Below are positions 51,583 to 59,772 of a DNA stretch of 64,000 nucleotides, in pieces. This DNA comes from Otis tarda (taxonomy: Eukaryota > Chordata > Aves > Otidiformes > Otididae): NCBI GenBank assembly GCA_026413225.1, contig CM048553.1:44494001-44558000 (forward strand), written 5' to 3'. The position numbers and the translations under genes are program-made. How positions within the stretch are numbered: the first letter of the stretch is position 1; the number at the start of each line of letters is the position of its first letter. The notes below the pieces were generated by a model. The model ran no database searches. It was not told the origin of the DNA and saw only the letters and a list, made by a program, of their open reading frames with translations.

Positions 51583-52119
51583 ACAACCAAGCAGGTTCTG
51601 CACTGTAATTAAGAATGCAGGCTTATCTACCTGTTCTCCACTATCCCTTTTTTTTGGTCTTGCTGTCTTCAGAACTTGATTTCCCTGAGAAGACTTAGGA
51701 CAGTCTCTTTCTTCCTCTCTTCTAATTTCAATAGATTTTGCATCTTTTTTTAGGCAAAGAAAAAAAATTACGATACTTGAAGCTGCAGAAGCTTACAAGC
51801 TGCTCACCTCAACTTGCCTTTCTGAGGAACGGTTAATTTTGCCTGCTTCAGTACCATAATAAAAACCCCAAGGCACATAAAATAATAACCAAGAGAGCTT
51901 GTGCTCACCTGATGACAGTGTCCTGTTATGATGCTGGCCCACTTGATGCATGCTTTGCTGTAATAGAGTCAGGCATTCTCCAAGGCAGCTCAGGGTGGCA
52001 GCAGAGGTAGCTTTTAAAAGCAGCAAGTCCTGATCCAAGGCAGAAAGGGGCCCAGAACTTGGGAGAGCTTCAATGGCTTGTACAAGATTCTTCTGTTGTC
52101 CCTCAACTTGGCTCATGAT
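5810..52119 (-). CDS. OSBPL10: OSBPL10 (ORP10) gene, 3' two thirds: eight coding exons
   Basis: Lipid-transfer protein of the ORP family. ORP10 is known to exchange phosphatidylserine and PI4P at ER-Golgi and ER-endosome contacts as a partner of ORP9. Coding exons (minus strand, 5' to 3'): 52119-51909, 43966-43812, 26074-25928, 19363-18880, 9687-9501, 8042-7860, 6712-6559, 5854-5810. They sum to 1566 nt (521 residues plus TGA), and all junctions are GT/AG and phase-consistent. The encoded part starts in the linker before the lipid-transfer domain and runs to the natural C-terminus. Human ORP10 is 764 residues, so about 243 N-terminal residues including the PH domain lie beyond 64000. ORP10 is favoured over its paralogue ORP11 by the C-terminus [14 protein letters not shown] and by [20 protein letters not shown], both closer to ORP10 as I remember it. 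No frameshift or premature stop is seen. Confidence 0.96.
5855..6558 (-). other. OSBPL10: OSBPL10 intron (704 bp)
   Basis: Bounded by GTACAG and TTTTTTTGCAG. AT-rich unique sequence with no repeat or further exon recognised. Confidence 0.9.
6559..6712 (-). CDS. OSBPL10: OSBPL10 exon: final PI4P-contacting helix
   Basis: Encodes residues 456-507: [20 protein letters not shown], then [14 protein letters not shown], then [11 protein letters not shown]. Lys478, Glu482 and Arg486 have the same 4+4 spacing as K336/E340/R344 of yeast Osh4, where the lysine and arginine contact PI4P. The acceptor is CCATCACACAG|GCACC and the donor is CAAAGAG|GTACAG, ending on a codon boundary. Confidence 0.96.
6713..7859 (-). 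other. OSBPL10: OSBPL10 intron (1147 bp)
   Basis: Bounded by GTGAGA and CCATCACACAG. Contains a short TATATATATA tract near 7482. Nothing else recognised. Confidence 0.9.
7860..8042 (-). CDS. OSBPL10: OSBPL10 exon: VTAEVKHNP...KQGPLESR
   Basis: Encodes residues from about 395 to 455, opening [20 protein letters not shown] and closing [15 protein letters not shown]. The acceptor CTCTTGATTCAG|GGTTAC completes the split Arg codon. The donor TCAAG|GTGAGA splits the next Arg codon after two bases. The exon is open only in the frame set by its neighbours, which supports the assignment. Confidence 0.96.
8043..9500 (-). other. OSBPL10: OSBPL10 intron (1458 bp)
   Basis: Bounded by GTATGG and CTTGATTCAG. 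Includes CACGTACACGTG (overlapping E-box-like hexamers) near 8593-8604. No repeat recognised. Confidence 0.9.
9501..9687 (-). CDS. OSBPL10: OSBPL10 exon: lipid-transfer barrel strands
   Basis: Encodes residues from about 333 to 394, including [20 protein letters not shown], then [20 protein letters not shown] and [12 protein letters not shown]. These are the central strands of the ORP beta-barrel and are highly conserved. The acceptor is CTTCCTACACAG|GTGTTC and the donor is GTGCACAG|GTATGG, leaving the Arg codon split after two bases. Antisense reading frames across this exon have no coding support. Confidence 0.96.
13022..13513 (-). mobile_element. CR1 LINE, 5'-truncated 3' end
   Basis: On the minus strand this is the end of the CR1 reverse-transcriptase ORF ([20 protein letters not shown], then [10 protein letters not shown]) followed by the 3' tail, which closes with the CATTCTATGATTCTGTGATT-type tip at 13022-13042. 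It is about 490 bp of a full-length element of several kb. It is close in sequence to the copy at 59521-59772, so both probably belong to one subfamily. No target-site duplication is expected for CR1. Confidence 0.93.
17313..17351. repeat. (CAAA)n A-rich simple repeat
   Basis: An A run followed by CAAA units, about 39 bp. Similar CAAA tracts occur at 10795-10830 and 48197-48237. Confidence 0.85.
18880..19363 (-). CDS. OSBPL10: OSBPL10 exon: core lipid-transfer domain with EQVSHHPP
   Basis: Largest exon (484 nt), residues 172-332. In order it carries the lid region ([20 protein letters not shown]), [20 protein letters not shown] (motif at 232-241), a divergent species-variable loop, and the family signature EQVSHHPP at nucleotides 18992-19015 (residues 288-295). 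The two histidines (292, 293) correspond to the pair that binds the PI4P phosphate in yeast Osh4. The acceptor is GCATACAG|GTAGTG and the donor is GGTGAAG|GTAAGA, with the last Gly codon split after one base. Confidence 0.97.
19717..19740. promoter_or_regulatory. Perfect 10-bp inverted repeat with ATF4/CEBP-type motifs
   Basis: TTGATGTAAA, loop CTGA, TTTACATCAA. Each arm contains TGATGTAAA, which fits the C/EBP-ATF composite consensus TGATGNAAN, one on each strand. It sits in an intron 354 bp upstream (minus sense) of the exon carrying EQVSHHPP. Function is inferred from the motif only. Confidence 0.3.
20298..20312 (+). promoter_or_regulatory. CTCF-like core motif
   Basis: GCCCCAGGGGGCACA matches the CTCF core pattern (CYAGGGGGC) at the most informative positions and lies in a small GC-rich patch (about 20280-20420). 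It is a motif match only. Confidence 0.25.
22241..22260. repeat. A20 homopolymer
   Basis: Twenty A on the plus strand, unique flanks. Confidence 0.9.
25928..26074 (-). CDS. OSBPL10: OSBPL10 exon: acidic stretch and start of lipid-transfer domain
   Basis: Encodes residues 123-171. An acidic run ([20 protein letters not shown]) precedes [20 protein letters not shown], the helix that opens the ORP lipid-transfer domain. The acceptor TTTTCATTTCAG|CATTC is phase 0 and the donor CACCAGG|GTATGG is phase 0. A later AG (CATTCAG|CTTCT) lies 7 nt inside the exon but would break the reading frame. A 22-bp run of alternating purine and pyrimidine lies 58 bp past the donor. Confidence 0.95.
26953..26981. 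repeat. A29 homopolymer
   Basis: Twenty-nine consecutive A on the plus strand. The flanks are unique and no element body was recognised upstream. Confidence 0.9.
27776..27823 (-). CDS. Candidate alternative first coding exon of OSBPL10
   Basis: An ATG at 27823-27821 opens [16 protein letters not shown] and ends exactly at a consensus donor (CATCTACT|GTAAGT) on a codon boundary. The next exon downstream (26074-25928) begins in phase 0, so a transcript starting here would encode these 16 residues joined to [12 protein letters not shown]. That would give a short ORP10 with the lipid-transfer domain but no PH domain and no dimerization linker. An in-frame TAA lies upstream of this ATG. A short out-of-frame upstream ORF ([11 protein letters not shown]) ends 11 bases before the ATG. 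The start context is weak. Short isoforms are known for other ORPs such as ORP9 and ORP1. There is no transcript evidence, and chance remains possible. Confidence 0.3.
27974..28010. repeat. T37 homopolymer
   Basis: Thirty-seven uninterrupted T on the plus strand, the longest homopolymer seen. No recognisable retrocopy body lies next to it, so it is either a simple repeat or the tail of an unrecognised retrosequence. It lies about 150 bp upstream (minus sense) of the candidate alternative first exon. Confidence 0.9.
30022..31695 (-). mobile_element. CR1 LINE, older and longer fragment with reverse-transcriptase remains
   Basis: About 1.67 kb in minus orientation. Its 5' end preserves [13 protein letters not shown] (CR1 consensus EKAELLNAFFASV). 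The catalytic FVDD is recognisable near 30842-30862, and the C-terminal region and 3' tail follow down to 30022. The reading frame is broken many times by indels and stops, and the 3' tip is blurred, so this copy looks clearly older than those at 13022 and 59521. It shows no coding potential of its own. Confidence 0.9.
36185..36352 (+). mobile_element. CR1 LINE 3' end, short fragment
   Basis: Plus orientation. Begins in GAGAGGTTGTGG, continues through GGAGGTGTTCAAG, and ends with AGAGGTCCCTTCCAACCTGG and a degraded tip. It is about 170 bp of the CR1 3' end, quite diverged. Confidence 0.85.
36960..37124 (+). mobile_element. CR1 LINE 3' end, short fragment
   Basis: Plus orientation: CTGGAGCAGGTTGCCTAGAA through GGTTAGACTAGATGACCTTT to AAGGTCCCCTCCCATCCATG. 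It shares its diagnostic stretch (GATGTCCCTGCTCCTTGCAGG) with the copies at 13022 and 59521, read in the opposite orientation. The 3' tip is eroded. Confidence 0.88.
37330..37490 (+). mobile_element. CR1 LINE with internal deletion (ORF piece joined to 3' tip)
   Basis: Plus orientation. Bases 37330-37456 match the CR1 ORF around [20 protein letters not shown], with one base missing early on, so the frame shifts. The sequence then passes directly to the extreme 3' end (CCTTCCAACTCTAACCATTC and the tip TATGATTCTGTGA). The intervening several hundred bases of ORF and tail are absent. The joint sits at CCCT (37457-37460), which occurs on both sides in consensus CR1. Confidence 0.85.
37840..38480. 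promoter_or_regulatory. Possible conserved non-coding enhancer block
   Basis: About 640 bp free of simple repeats and CR1, AT-rich but complex. It has several homeodomain-type TAAT/ATTA cores, an AP-1 site TGACTCA at 38102-38108 and, 7 bp later, a TEAD-type GGAATG at 38116-38121. The texture resembles vertebrate conserved non-coding elements. I cannot test conservation. Confidence 0.25.
43812..43966 (-). CDS. OSBPL10: OSBPL10 exon: Ser-rich linker (GILGW...[10 protein letters not shown])
   Basis: Encodes residues 71-122, with [20 protein letters not shown] followed by [14 protein letters not shown]. This is the low-complexity linker specific to ORP10 and ORP11. The acceptor TTTTCTGCTTCAG|AAGG supplies the last two bases of the Glu codon split with the previous exon. 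The donor is ACAGAG|GTAAGC, and the exon ends on a codon boundary. It contains many Ser/Thr residues that could be phosphorylated, but no known motif was assigned. Confidence 0.95.
48145..48237. repeat. A-rich compound simple repeat
   Basis: About 93 bp made of AAAT-type units, then AAAC and CAAA units, with almost no G. A low-complexity tract. Confidence 0.85.
51549..51575. repeat. A27 homopolymer
   Basis: Twenty-seven consecutive A on the plus strand, in the intron about 330 bp downstream (minus sense) of the exon ending at 51909. Confidence 0.9.
51909..52119 (-). CDS. OSBPL10: OSBPL10 exon: linker with putative dimerization helices
   Basis: Encodes residues 1-70 of the part seen here, beginning [20 protein letters not shown] and containing [20 protein letters not shown]. 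This segment is nearly invariant between ORP10 and ORP11. It lies between the PH and lipid-transfer domains, where ORP9/ORP10 pairing helices have been placed. The acceptor is CTTTACCAG just before the ATC codon, chosen because human ORP10 has Met-Met-Asn-Gln at this point. A second AG about 18 nt upstream (before ATGTTTTTGG) is possible but gives residues without a human match. The donor is ATCAG|GTGAGC, and the exon ends one base into a codon. Confidence 0.95.
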
Positions 52120-53794
52120 CTGGTAAAGGTCCAAAAACATCTGCTGTCATAGGAAATATCACCATGTAGCTGTTAAATTCTTATGGGTTGATATAATGAC
52201 TAAATGTGAAGAACTACCACAAATGGATGTTAATGTTCCAAGCCAAATATACCATATACATACCTACAAAAACAAAGGGCTTGAGACTACCAAAGGCCTG
52301 TAAAAACGTCAAGACTATGTTAGAGAAAATAGTCTCTTAAAATAGTAGGTTCATAGTAGGTTTGATAGAGTGTCTCATACTTTCTGGAAGTCTTCATAAG
52401 GAAAAGTACGAAAATTCTACCTCCTTCTCCATTATTGATTTAGGCTTAGATTTTCTTTCCTTTACATGTGATCTGAGACACCCAATGAAGTTACACTGTC
52501 CCTTCTCCTTCTTTCCTATATAAAATAACTAATCACAGTTTAAAAATGGACATTTTTAATTTCTCAAGCATCAGTAAGGAACTGTTTACACAAAATTAAG
52601 GTAACGTGTAAGTTTACAGACATTAGCATAGGATGCAATATTTATTTACTATCAGATATGAATACCAGCTGTCAGGGAGAAAGTTCATCTGTTTCTAGAT
52701 TTGGACCATCCAGATGAAGATGAAATGTGTGCTTGTATAGCAGATAAAAACATTATTTGAGTAGGCTGTTCTTTAAACAAATTGGCAAGCTTTCAAATCC
52801 TTTCTCAAGCCAAAAGAAAAAGGAGACTTTTAAAACTCCTCTCTTCATTTCTATAGCCAGTAGGAAATTACACACGCACATGACAAGCCTCTTTTCTTGC
52901 ACTTACCTTGCAAAAAACTTACTGCAAAAAAATTACAGGTTCATACCTGAGATATCCAAAGCTTTAAGAAAAAATACCTGAAGACTTTGTAAGCAACAAA
53001 GATTTCAAGCTCCACTTGTCCAAGTTACTAGACGGTAAAAGTGTATTATTATGAACGTCGTTACTTTTTCTTATGATTATTATATTTTCAAAGTACAGTG
53101 TGCTTCCTGCAGCTTCCCTATGCTGTGATAAACAGACTGATTGAAAATGCATACTTTTAGCGCACCGAAAATCAAGAAAGGAAACTGAACTCAAAGATGC
53201 AAATAACTATCCTTGCAAAGAGCAGAACTAAGTAAAAAGCTGTTGTTGCAAGGTTTGTAAGAAAATTTAGCTAAATGCCTTTCTGAAGGTTACAATAATG
53301 ACATTTTAAGAGTCAATGTTTAAAACAGAGGACAAAGCTTCAGCAGAAGCCACAGTCAATTTTAATTCCCTTTGACAGAAAACAAGATCAGTCAGAAGGT
53401 GACACAGACCTCCACGATGGGCAGCTTTAGGGAACTGCTAGAAGGCCAGGCAGTCCTCTGCTTTGAGAAGTTACACACCACATAACTGAGCTCCATAGCA
53501 CAGACAGAGGACTGCTTCAAAGCTAAAACAAAAACAAGTGCACCACAGATACACACTCATGCAAATATTCCTCCCTCAAGAAGAGAGCTTAGGAAGGCAA
53601 ACTGAAGGAATGGCTAGAAGAAAAAAAAGATCTCCCTGGAAGACAGCACAATATAATTGTAGGGAACACCAATTCCCTCATTTTCCCATCCTGAATAAGA
53701 GCCTGAAGTTGAAAACCTGACATTCTCATGCTTCACAGCAACAAAAATGTTCTATTTTCATTTCTAAGTGATCAGTTTTCCTACCTTTCTTTTT

Positions 53795-53815
53795 AAAAAA
53801 AAAAAAAAAAAAAAA
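53795..53815. repeat. A21 homopolymer
   Basis: Twenty-one A preceded by a pyrimidine-rich stretch (CTACCTTTCTTTTT). Confidence 0.9.
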
Positions 53816-55530
53816 TTGTTAGAAACAGCTTACATTCCCAAAGATTTGCTTCCACAGGAAATAAAATGCAAAATAAAACTTCGAAAACTTCAAAGATTTC
53901 CATTTTCCCCTCCTCCTTAATAAAGGATACCTACAGTCTTCTGCCGCTAAGGCAAGAGCATAAGATAACTGACCAGAGAGCTTACGAAATATTTGGAAAA
54001 ATCAACGGAATGTTTGCAGTTATCACCTAGCCCCAAGCTTTACAGGCTTTTATCAACTATATTCTTCCGAGACTAGAAGAAGAAATTCAAATAAAATCAA
54101 GTATTTATTCTCCCTTTATCCAAAACAAGGTATTGCTCGGAGTCTTACTATTCTCTGACTGACCTAAGAGAGTTTTAAAGAATCCTTCTGGATTCATCCT
54201 TTCTGTGCTACCTAGTTTCATGTTATAGTTGTGATACCAGCAGCTGCTGTACAGACCTGATGCAGCAGAAGACACCAGGAACAGCAACTTCTGTGCAGGA
54301 TTCAAGGATTGCTGAACATCTGCTGCTCAACACTCACTTTGTTTAAGATGCTGAAAAAACAGAACAAAAAGGAAGAACCTCCCCTACTCTAGAAAGTCAC
54401 AGAATAACTCTGTGGCAAAAAGGGAAGGAAATAACATATATTATGAAAATAACAAACTTTTTTTCACATGTTTACCAACGTATTTTTTAAAACAAGTCAT
54501 TGACAAATGATTTTAAGAGAGGTGAAGTGTGGTTGTTCTAAAAAAAGTAAACCAATGAGGGGCTAATACAAAACCACCAAATCGTGCTAAACGAAACTCA
54601 TTAAACACATCAACACTTAACAGGACAGGCACTATATAATGCAGCTATCGCATTATCCTCTAGCTTACCTGTGGGCCTGCTTTTTGCTGTCTCAAAGGGA
54701 GAGGAGTCAGCGTGCTTGATTTATTAGCACTCTAAGCTAGTTTCAAAACGACAATGAAAAGCTTTGATTTTGAGAAAGTTAAATTGCAACTTTCTTTTTC
54801 CAAAGTGAAACAACTTGCTTATTTTTTAATTACTTTGCTCCTACACAGGGCTATTCTAGTACCTTAAAGCTCTCCATCTGCAAATACAGACAGCTCAAAG
54901 TCTCTACTTTTTACAACAGCAAAGACTATTTTCCTCACTAGGTCATCCCCGCTCTACTGCTTGCTCCAGAACAGGCAATTCTCATCTTCTGTTGCTGCCT
55001 GCTTCCTCTTCTCCCTGGCTGATCTTAAAATCCTGTGTGATTGCTTTCCCTACCTCCTCTAGCCACAGCAACTGGTAACTGCTCCTTTGCAGCTGGAATT
55101 GCATCTCCTGGATCTTCCTGTTGTGAACACACTGCCAACCACATGTATGGGACCAAATAGTTACGTGGTAAGATCCCCAACAAATGGGTAAGTAGAAATT
55201 CTTCTCGAGGTCACTCTCTCAGTGTGTGAAAGATAGGCAGAAAAAGCTATGAGATACCTTAGGATTGGAAAGAAATGTGTTTCAGACATAACAAGAAAGA
55301 ACATTCTTTCATACAGTAAGTAAGCTAAAATTAGCTGCTAAAAAATAATTTAAGAAATAATAATGAAAAATTGAGATGCTACTTTCTGTGCTAAAAGAAA
55401 AAATTACAGTAATTCAATATTTTGTTAAAATACCAGGTGATATATTAATCTTTCCAATGCAGAGAAATTATCTTACAAAACCTGAATGTCTTTTTTTTTA
55501 TTTAAGGCTTCAATTTATTGCTGAAACTAG

Positions 55531-55548
55531 AAAGAGAGAGAGAGAGAT
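55531..55548. repeat. (AG)n microsatellite
   Basis: Short AG repeat of roughly eight units within unique intron sequence. Confidence 0.8.
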
Positions 55549-56723
55549 TCACAACTATTAAGTGCAATAATAAACTCTCTGTTAAAGATTTTTCATCCCA
55601 TTCTAAAACAAAGAAAAACCGAAATTTCAGAGGAAGAAAACTGAATAGCCACACCTAAAAGGAAGAGCATATGACTGCTTTTGACATTATTTTACTTACA
55701 GTGGAAATGCTCATGTCATCCAGACTCGAGGACTAACAGGCCTAACTCTGTTTGTCCAGCCCAGATGGATAGTGTGATAATCAGAACATCTTTCCTTCTA
55801 GAATTACTGATCCTACAGGATTTCACTCAACTAACACAGCGCATCACAACAACCTAAAGCAAACACCAGCTTTAAGTCATCAACGAAACTACGTGATCCA
55901 CAGCTGTCTCAGGGGCATCTCCCAAGACACAGTGATTTCAAGCTCCCTGAAGCAAAGGAAAAATGACCTCAGCCATATTACCTCAGAGAGCAAGCAGACA
56001 CTGTGTCTTTGTCATACAGGACACGTGGAGAGTGCTGTCTTTCTATGTCACAGTTTAAATACTTCAGATCTTCCTAGCCTTCTTTTAGAATATAAAACCT
56101 GAGGTAGATTCTTCAGACCTCCCCAGCCACAATCTGATACACGCATTTTCCTTTTTGGTATTGATCTTTGCACATATTGAATCCTTTCACAGTAGGTATT
56201 AAGATACGCCTATCCATGTGTATGAAAAAATCCAGAACACTCCAGAGCAAAAGGAAAACATTCTCTTAGCACAGAGATCCCACATAAATTCTGTATTGTC
56301 AGGCTCCTCTGTGACATGCTAGTAATCATTCATGAAGGAGATGTTCAGCTCCATCAGTTAATAACTTTCTCTACTGTAGTATTATCTGTGCACCACCAGT
56401 AGCAGCATATTGTCTGCCTACTTATCTCCAGGCAATTCCTCTGAAAGACTTAATGCAGTGATTTTTATTTTTAAATCCTTTCCATTACTGACTGTATGCA
56501 GGTTGAAAACAATTATTAAAAACATAGGAAAACAAACAACACTGCTCATAAGAAAAACAGAGCATCTGTAAAAATAAACAATTGCATGGGACAACCTTCA
56601 GATTTTTAAATAGTAACAGAAATGCGACACGGATTATTTTCTTACCAACCCTAAGTCAAGTTGCCCTTGTGAGAACTTTACTGCCTTCAAAGGCTGGGAA
56701 TTAGACAGTTTCCTTCTTCAGTT

Positions 56724-56779
56724 TTTGGGGTTATTTTTGTTTGGTTTGTTGTTTGGTTGGTTTGTTTGGTTTTTTTTTA
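56724..56779. repeat. GTTT-rich simple repeat
   Basis: Runs of TTTG and GGTTTG units on the plus strand, the complement of the CAAA tracts elsewhere. Confidence 0.8.
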
Positions 56780-57287
56780 GAATAAATTAAGTGTTATATG
56801 AAAACATGGTATCTCTCGCTATCATGCACACATATACATTTTCTGTAAATACTAGTTTATTGCTTTCAAACAATAGTACCAAAAGAAAAACATTTCAGAA
56901 GACAACGGGAAAGGATAGGGGGATACAAGGAGAGATCAGGTTTCCAAACAACCCTAGAGTAAGTCATAAGTGATATGAATCAGAACCTTGGTTCTCATTG
57001 TTAAACAAGGATATACCACAGGGGTTTGTTTTACTCTTTTCGTTAATATAAAACACTATTTTTCTTGAAAACAAAAGTGGATGAGTGACAGAAGATAAGA
57101 AAGTCCATATACAAAAATAAAAAGCTTCTAAGTCGCTGTAAGCTACATACATTGGGTTGCCATGTAAACCTAAAAATGTCATCAATTCTGACCTTGAGCA
57201 AGGACTCCTCCTGCAATCTTGACCTGTATTTCATCAACAACACAAGCTGTCATACTGTGAAAATTAAAAGTTAAAACAGACAACTAT

Positions 57288-57318
57288 TATATATACACAC
57301 ACATACACACACATATAC
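57288..57318. repeat. (TA)(CA) dinucleotide repeat
   Basis: TATATATA followed by interrupted CA units, about 30 bp. Confidence 0.8.
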
Positions 57319-59520
57319 CAAGTACATATCAAAATGTAAGATATAGATACCTGAAACTCAAATGTCATGAATGCAATCATACTAGTCATTAAGTTGACAA
57401 CTAGCTACCAATTCAGCTCAAGTTCACAATTCCCATTTAGTGTGTCCATGAAATCTTCCCACTTTCAACTATTTATTCTGAAAAATAACACACATGCAAA
57501 AGACCACTGTAAGTACTGTTAATCACCAGCTCAAAATGTATACCTCTCTAACTGAGAAGTCTGTCAAATGAAGGTAACTTCTACAACTCCAGTAAAAGTG
57601 ATTTTTTTCCCCCCAAATTTAATGCATTTTTAGTTTGAGTTAAGCATTTACACCTAACCACCACAGAGCAAGAGAATTTTGCCTTGGCTTAACTTCTGAA
57701 AAGTGTTCTCAAACTACACAAGGTCACTTGCTACGTGCCTCTTCCTACTTGACAAAAGAAATTTCCTGATAAAGATTCACAGGCTTCTCTCTTTTCTTCA
57801 GTAAAAAGTCACGTCCATAGATATTTTAATGGGATTCCATCAATAGCATGCAAGTTAGGAAGGCAAAATCACAGCTTAATATAGAACTGAAATGAAAGAG
57901 CTATACACAGAAGTTGCTGCCAGAAGAACCACAATACATAACACAAATCTCTTCTAAAGAGAATTTTGCATTTCAGTTTTAAAAGCATCTACTATAGAAA
58001 CATGTAGAAGACCAGATGACCACAAACACGCTCGAGTTCCACAAGCAACACATCTGGACACTTTGCTGTGCACTTTACACTGATCTTCCGACCAAAAAAA
58101 GACCTCCTTGAGTTGTGAACAGAAGGGAGCTTCAATCTGGATGAAGATCCATAGTAGCCTCTGTGAACATTACTATGCTAATGAGAAAAAAAATATTTTA
58201 AGACAGGATCCTAGAACACCAAGTGAGATATTCTGAAAGCATCTTGGAAAGATGGAACCAGATATAATTACATCCATACCAATTGTCCTTCCTTGATTAC
58301 TGCTTCCCTCCCACTACAGAGAATACGCATGTAATTCTCCATTATTGTCACCTCTGGGTAGCAGCCAGCTTAACCTCAATTATTTTCAAGAAGCAAACAA
58401 TGAACAATAAAATTGCAATGACTTGTTATATAATAATTATTAAGGCGTAGGCACATATATCCTATCAATGAAGCTTCAAAGGAGCAAGTTAATTTTCACT
58501 TGGCATGTAATTTGCAGACAGAGCCACAAAAAGTTACAGAACAAATAGAACTATACCTCTGACAATCAGGATGGCAGCTCATCACCAGAGCAGGTATCTT
58601 TTTCTTTTCAGTCCTTGCCTCTGCTTTCACAATTCTATTTCTTCACTCGGAGGAGAATGACAACAAGCTACCCCCACCCCTACCTGCTATTTTGTTTTCT
58701 TTTCCCTAATTAAGAATCTGCATATTCTCTGTTAAGGGAACAACTGAAAAGCCAGTTGCTACGTATCTTCATTGTCTCAGCTAACAAAACATTATTTCCT
58801 TTGGGGTTTTGTTTTGGCTGTTTTTGCTCAGCCTTCTCATTGCATGCTCTGCAGGGTGGTTCCATGTGAGGAAACCCTTACAGAACAGAGGATTAAATGT
58901 CATTAGGACTGACTCTGAAAGCCAAATCCAAGACATCCAGGAGAAAACAAGGTGTGGAGGATGCACTCTGACTCAACTGTTTCCTGTTCTTAGCTTTCCA
59001 ATCTGCTGCATCCACTGACACTGCTGCTGTTCCACTGGTCACCAGCAGCACCTCCAGGGGCTCTCCAGGGTCTTCAGCCCAGGATCTACACTCCAAGGAG
59101 CAGCTGTTATTTACCAGCTCCTGACATGCACTTTTAAAATCGGCTAGTTTACTTATTCATGTCCTAGACATAATTCTATGCTCCATTCTTTACACACTCA
59201 ATTCCTATTTTATATTTTTAAATTCTCTGACTTGGACACTTGCTGCATATCCTTACAAGATAGTATCATTCTATTTTTTGAAGACAACATGCATTAATCA
59301 TTTGATGGACTATAGACTTCTCACTCATTAGTCTATTATACAGTAGCTCATTAGTCACATCTCCAAACTCCCTTGCTGTTAGTTGCACAGCTACAATAAT
59401 CACACTTTGTATTTTGTAGGTCTGCATACTGTTTTTAGCCCATAAGGTTACTGGATTTGGGGGAGGGAGGAAAAAGGGGAGAAGGGTCTTTTTTGTCGAT
59501 GGGTCTGGAAGCCTTAAACA

Positions 59521-59772
59521 TTCATAGAATCATAGAATACTTTGGGTTGGAAGTGACCTTCAAAGGTCATCTAATCCAACCCCCCTGCAAGGAGCAGGGA
59601 CATCTCCAACCAGATCAGGTTGCTCAGAGCCCGGTCCAACTTGGCCTTGAATGTTTCCAGGGATGGGGCATCCAGCACCTCTCTGGGCAACCTGTGCCAG
59701 TGTTCCACCACCCTCATTGTAAAAAAAAAAAAAAAAATCTTTTCCTAATGTCTAATCTGAATCTACCTCCCC
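59521..59772 (-). mobile_element. CR1 LINE 3' end
   Basis: Minus orientation. The tip (TTCATAGAATCATAGAAT on the plus strand) starts at 59521, and about 250 bp of tail follow, including GATCAGGTTGCTCAGAGC and GGGCAACCTGTGCCAGTGTT. An A-run of about 17 (plus strand) lies inside where the 13022 copy has a mixed T-rich stretch. The 5' truncation is near 59772. Confidence 0.92.

Larger units (their letters stand above)
43967..51908 (-). other. OSBPL10: OSBPL10 intron (7.9 kb)
   Basis: AT-rich unique sequence with a simple A-rich tract at about 48145-48237 (AAAT, AAAC and CAAA units) and an A27 run at 51549-51575. No CR1 or further exon was recognised. Confidence 0.88.
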